A DNA stretch of 64,000 nucleotides from Carallia brachiata (lineage: Eukaryota; Streptophyta; Magnoliopsida; Malpighiales; Rhizophoraceae). Where the stretch lies: positions 10,963,350 to 11,027,349 of the forward strand of contig JADCRB010000013.1 in the NCBI GenBank assembly GCA_021464245.1, given 5' to 3'. Positions 63,801-64,000 of the stretch are shown piece after piece; the stretch's first letter is position 1; each line of letters starts with the position of its first letter. A model generated the notes under the pieces. It had not been told where the DNA came from. It saw only the letters and a list, made by a program, of their open reading frames with translations, and did not search any database. The translations under genes and the position numbers were made by a program.

Positions 63801-64000
63801 ACTAAATAGTTAATACTTAAATTTTTATTCTTAATTTTTAATTTTGTAAAAGAGAGTGCAAGATTTATAAAAAAATGAAAACTATTTTCTTACGTAATTT
63901 ATGCTTCAATGATCCTCTTAATAATGAACAAAAAAAAGCAATTCACAATAAAATATGACAATGAGAGTGTGGTTTGAATTTAAAATCTGTCAGTCATAAA
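60820..64000. other. AT-rich region to the window end, no gene seen
   Basis: It contains poly-A/T runs, an (ATT)n microsatellite at 63131-63157 and short random open frames (for example 61418-61733). A fragment at about 62785-62836 resembles 55083-55131. A gene whose exons lie beyond the window cannot be excluded. Confidence 0.4.
63131..63157. repeat. (ATT)n microsatellite
   Basis: About nine ATT trinucleotide units in a row within AT-rich intergenic DNA. Confidence 0.85.

Noticed and set aside
1..64000. CRISPR arrays, bacterial operons, phage or viral genes
   Set aside because: No regularly spaced repeats and no such coding signals; the window is a plant nuclear region throughout.

Overview
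This is nuclear DNA from a flowering plant, probably a eudicot. It is AT-rich, its genes are split by many GT-AG introns, it carries tRNA-derived SINEs, hAT, MULE and MITE elements, a scrap of plastid DNA, and three plant-typical gene families (a plant TRM3/TARBP1 homologue, the chloroplast protein LIL3, and ankyrin-PGG membrane proteins). I cannot name the species. No CRISPR, operon or viral gene was seen.

Positions 1-25219 (+ strand): a promoter with a telo-box and one very large gene. I rebuilt it as 35 coding exons (1066-25219, about 1,869 residues). It encodes the Trm3/TARBP1-type SpoU tRNA 2'-O-methyltransferase, with the catalytic domain in the last four exons. Its introns hold two SINEs with target-site duplications, a MITE-like repeat and a run of 20 C. 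Positions 25220-31028: mostly non-coding, with a small two-exon His-rich protein (- strand) and a possible 36-residue secreted peptide ORF. Positions 31029-33442 (- strand): LIL3, the light-harvesting-like chloroplast protein, in three exons.

Positions 34881-57700: a dispersed cluster of four related ankyrin-repeat genes, A, B and C on the - strand and D on the + strand. A looks intact (412 residues, ankyrin repeats, PGG domain, four membrane segments) and probably has a 5' UTR exon 1.9 kb upstream with its own TATA box and a 22-codon uORF. B has ACG where A has its ATG, plus a frameshift. C has a frameshift and no PGG exon. D has lost its first-intron acceptor and its PGG exon. The spacers are full of transposons: a 1,756-bp Ac-like hAT element (39468-41223), a foldback MITE, a tandem pair of about 640-bp units, a TTA-flanked MITE with a pyrimidine tract, two copies of a 473-bp hAT family, and a 1,810-bp Mutator-like element with 10-bp target duplications. 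The region after 60812 is AT-rich with no gene seen.

A cross-cutting observation: at least seven one-base-type frame breaks lie in otherwise perfectly spliced genes (three in TRM3, two in LIL3, one each in ankyrin B and C). Consensus indel errors explain most of these better than gene death does. The ACG start in B, the lost acceptor in D and the missing PGG exons in C and D are not explained that way and look like real decay.
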